Assembly (NCBI GenBank): GCA_903960725.1
Contig: CAJCBY010000336.1
Location: 1 to 7,474, forward strand
Length of the DNA: 7,474 bases
Source: an uncultured Cytophagaceae bacterium
GTDB taxonomy: Bacteria > Bacteroidota > Bacteroidia > Cytophagales > Spirosomataceae
Direction of reading: 5' to 3'
Made by a program: the position numbers and the translations under genes. Of this stretch, positions 6,031 through 7,474 are shown one piece after another. Every line of letters starts with the position of its first letter. Positions within the stretch are counted from its first letter, which is position 1. Below the pieces are notes generated by a model that was not told the origin of the DNA, searched no databases, and saw only the letters and a list, made by a program, of their open reading frames with translations.

Positions 6031-7107
6031 TTAAAGCGAACCTAATTCAGTTATTAAAGACTGAACCTGGTCTAAATTTACTGCTGGAAAATTCGCGATA
6101 CGGATTTGGGTTTCTTTTAATTTACCATATCCCGCTCCTATTATCATATCGCATTTTTCCTTAATCGCATTGATCACTTTAGACGACCCCTCCTTACAAT
6201 TTAATACCACAACGGTCGCCGAACGGTGATTTTCATTCTCCACGAATATTTCGAATTTATCCGATTTCTTTGCAAAATCATACAAAGCCTTCGCTTTTTT
6301 ATCCGTCTCTTTACGCATCGTCTCTACGCCGATTCGGTTAAAATCCTCTGCTACTTTACCTAATACATAGATAGCCATCACATTCGGTGTTTCAGGCGTT
6401 TCGAAATTCTTATAATTTTCCCAAAGGCTTGGCAAGGAGTGATACGTCCCCACGATACCTTCGTGCTTCTTCATACGTTCCGATTTCTCCAGCATCAATT
6501 CATTCGCGAACCAAACCCCCAGTCCAGCAGGCATCCCAAATGATTTTTGGACACTAAAAAAGGCCGAATCCACTAAATTAAAATCTAGATTCGGGTATGG
6601 TGCTGACGAAACCATATCCACCGCCACGAACTTATCTTTGTTCGCTTTCTTGATCTTATGAATCTCCGCAGCCTTCATTTGCACACCTGAACTCGTCTCG
6701 TTCGCCGTGCAGCAAATTAACTCGGCAAATTCCGGAACCTCTACCTCGGCTGCATCGAAACCCTCGCCAAAAGGCTTGTGCATCGAATTCGCATACTTGT
6801 GCAGGTCCTTAGAGAAATCGAAAAACTTCTTCGAAAACGAGCCATTCACTAAGTGAAAACTCTCGTGTTCCACCGTATTCATGATAATACGCTCCCACAC
6901 CTCCGTCGCAGATCCCGTAAACAAGACCGCGTGGCTCTTAGGCAAGGCGAATAGTTCGCGCAATTGCTCATCTGCGTGCTGGTAGATCTTACGGAAAGCC
7001 GCAGAACGATGGGAAATCGAACCGAGGTTTAAACGAAACGCCTCCATATAATGGGACTGTACCGTAGGAAATAAGGCCGCAGGGCCCGGGGTGAAAAAGG
7101 TGCTCAT
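6031..7107 (-). CDS. serC: Phosphoserine aminotransferase (class V PLP enzyme)
   Basis: A 358-residue cytoplasmic aminotransferase, probably converting 3-phosphohydroxypyruvate plus glutamate to phosphoserine, the second step of serine synthesis. SerC enzymes may also serve pyridoxal-phosphate synthesis. Visible motifs are FTPGPA (5-10), ISHR (31-34, phosphate contact), the cofactor loop TGSATEVWE (64-72), NETSSGV (136-142), the cofactor aspartate D164 in AVDMVSS, the Schiff-base lysine K188 in FFSVQKSFG, and R336 in QIRIANFPAV near the C-terminus. The loops differ from E. coli SerC and look closer, from memory, to the actinobacterial form (GNGGATAFWD, HNETSTGV, QLRVAMFPAV). Its ATG is one base from the serA stop, so translation is probably coupled. 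That pairing makes phosphoserine aminotransferase much likelier than the alternative of alanine-glyoxylate aminotransferase. The start is supported by the FTPGP segment lying just after it. Confidence 0.88.
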   Translation of the reverse strand: MSTFFTPGPAALFPTVQSHYMEAFRLNLGSISHRSAAFRKIYQHADEQLRELFALPKSHAVLFTGSATEVWERIIMNTVEHESFHLVNGSFSKKFFDFSKDLHKYANSMHKPFGEGFDAAEVEVPEFAELICCTANETSSGVQMKAAEIHKIKKANKDKFVAVDMVSSAPYPNLDFNLVDSAFFSVQKSFGMPAGLGVWFANELMLEKSERMKKHEGIVGTYHSLPSLWENYKNFETPETPNVMAIYVLGKVAEDFNRIGVETMRKETDKKAKALYDFAKKSDKFEIFVENENHRSATVVVLNCKEGSSKVINAIKEKCDMIIGAGYGKLKETQIRIANFPAVNLDQVQSLITELGSL

Positions 7108-7108
7108 A

Positions 7109-7474
7109 TTAATATAACATTCTAAACTTAATGGTGTTATCGATCAACTTCAATTCGTTCACGATTTCGTCCGAGTATTCTTTGGCCACATCCGTAATCA
7201 CATAACCCGTATTCTCTGTCGTTTTCAAGTATTGACCGATGATATTCACGTGGTATTTCGCGAAGATCTGGTTGATTTGGGCCAAAATCCCCGGCACATT
7301 GTGGTGGATATGCAACAAACGGTGCGCATCCTCTAACGGCGGCAACTGCAACTCTGGGAAATTCACAGAGCCATACGTGCTACCGTTATTGATGAATTGC
7401 AACAACTTCGCAGGTACAAACTCCCCTATATTTTGCTGCGCCTCCTCCGTACTACCACCGATGTGCGGCGTCAA
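7109..7474 (-). CDS. serA: D-3-phosphoglycerate dehydrogenase, C-terminal part (cut by window edge)
   Basis: The last 121 codons of SerA, the NAD-dependent enzyme that commits 3-phosphoglycerate to serine synthesis. The gene runs off the right edge: the first codon here, TTG, is an internal Leu and not a start. Compared with the 410-residue E. coli enzyme, about 290 residues are missing. The fragment opens with TPHIGGSTEEAQ, whose His (fragment residue 4) matches the catalytic His292 of E. coli. It ends the substrate domain at GSVNFPELQLP and continues as an ACT domain (about 50-121: HRLLHIHHNVPGILAQIN, VNIIGQYL, then the terminal FRMLY). The serine-binding residues known in E. coli (His344, Asn346, Asn364) are matched by H57, N59 and N77, so feedback inhibition by serine is likely kept. 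It is followed after one base by serC, making a serA-serC unit; the promoter lies outside the window. Confidence 0.93.
   Translation of the reverse strand: MTPHIGGSTEEAQQNIGEFVPAKLLQFINNGSTYGSVNFPELQLPPLEDAHRLLHIHHNVPGILAQINQIFAKYHVNIIGQYLKTTENTGYVITDVAKEYSDEIVNELKLIDNTIKFRMLY

Overview
The window looks like ordinary chromosomal DNA of a member of the Bacteroidota. I base this on a YebC protein with the N-terminus usual in that phylum, two exported protein families largely confined to it (DUF5916 with a CBM9-like domain, and DUF2911), A-rich leaders without a clear Shine-Dalgarno, a TAnnTTTG-type -7 box, and three signal peptides that all cut just before a glutamine. Base composition is moderate (by eye, a little over 40% GC). 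A Cytophagales-like host is a plausible guess, but the sequence does not settle it. Coding density is very high: the longest non-coding gap is 119 bp, and no RNA gene, mobile element, CRISPR array or foreign island is visible.

Layout from left to right. (1) A leftward pair, DUF5916 outer-membrane barrel protein then DUF2911 exported protein, 20 bp apart and probably one transcript. (2) A 119-bp divergent promoter region with unusual homopolymer tracts. (3) The rightward, single-gene yebC unit, ending in a strong hairpin terminator that lies inside the tail of the convergent gene. (4) A tight leftward five-gene run, read from the right edge: serA (3' part only), serC, a Gfo/Idh/MocA oxidoreductase, an exported SGNH hydrolase and a Nudix-winged-helix regulator. 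Gaps are 1 and 16 bp, then overlaps of 8 and 11 bp, so the run is very likely one operon whose promoter lies beyond the right edge.

SerA and SerC perform the first two steps of serine synthesis from 3-phosphoglycerate; serB is not in the window. The three genes behind them resemble a small carbohydrate module: a cytoplasmic NAD(P)-dependent sugar/diol oxidoreductase, an exported esterase/deacetylase-type hydrolase, and a regulator of the NrtR/AraR kind. The regulator has lost all three glutamates of the Nudix catalytic core, so it is probably a ligand sensor and not an enzyme. Why these genes are translationally chained to serine synthesis is the most interesting open question here. I see no clear-cut new defence or mobile system.
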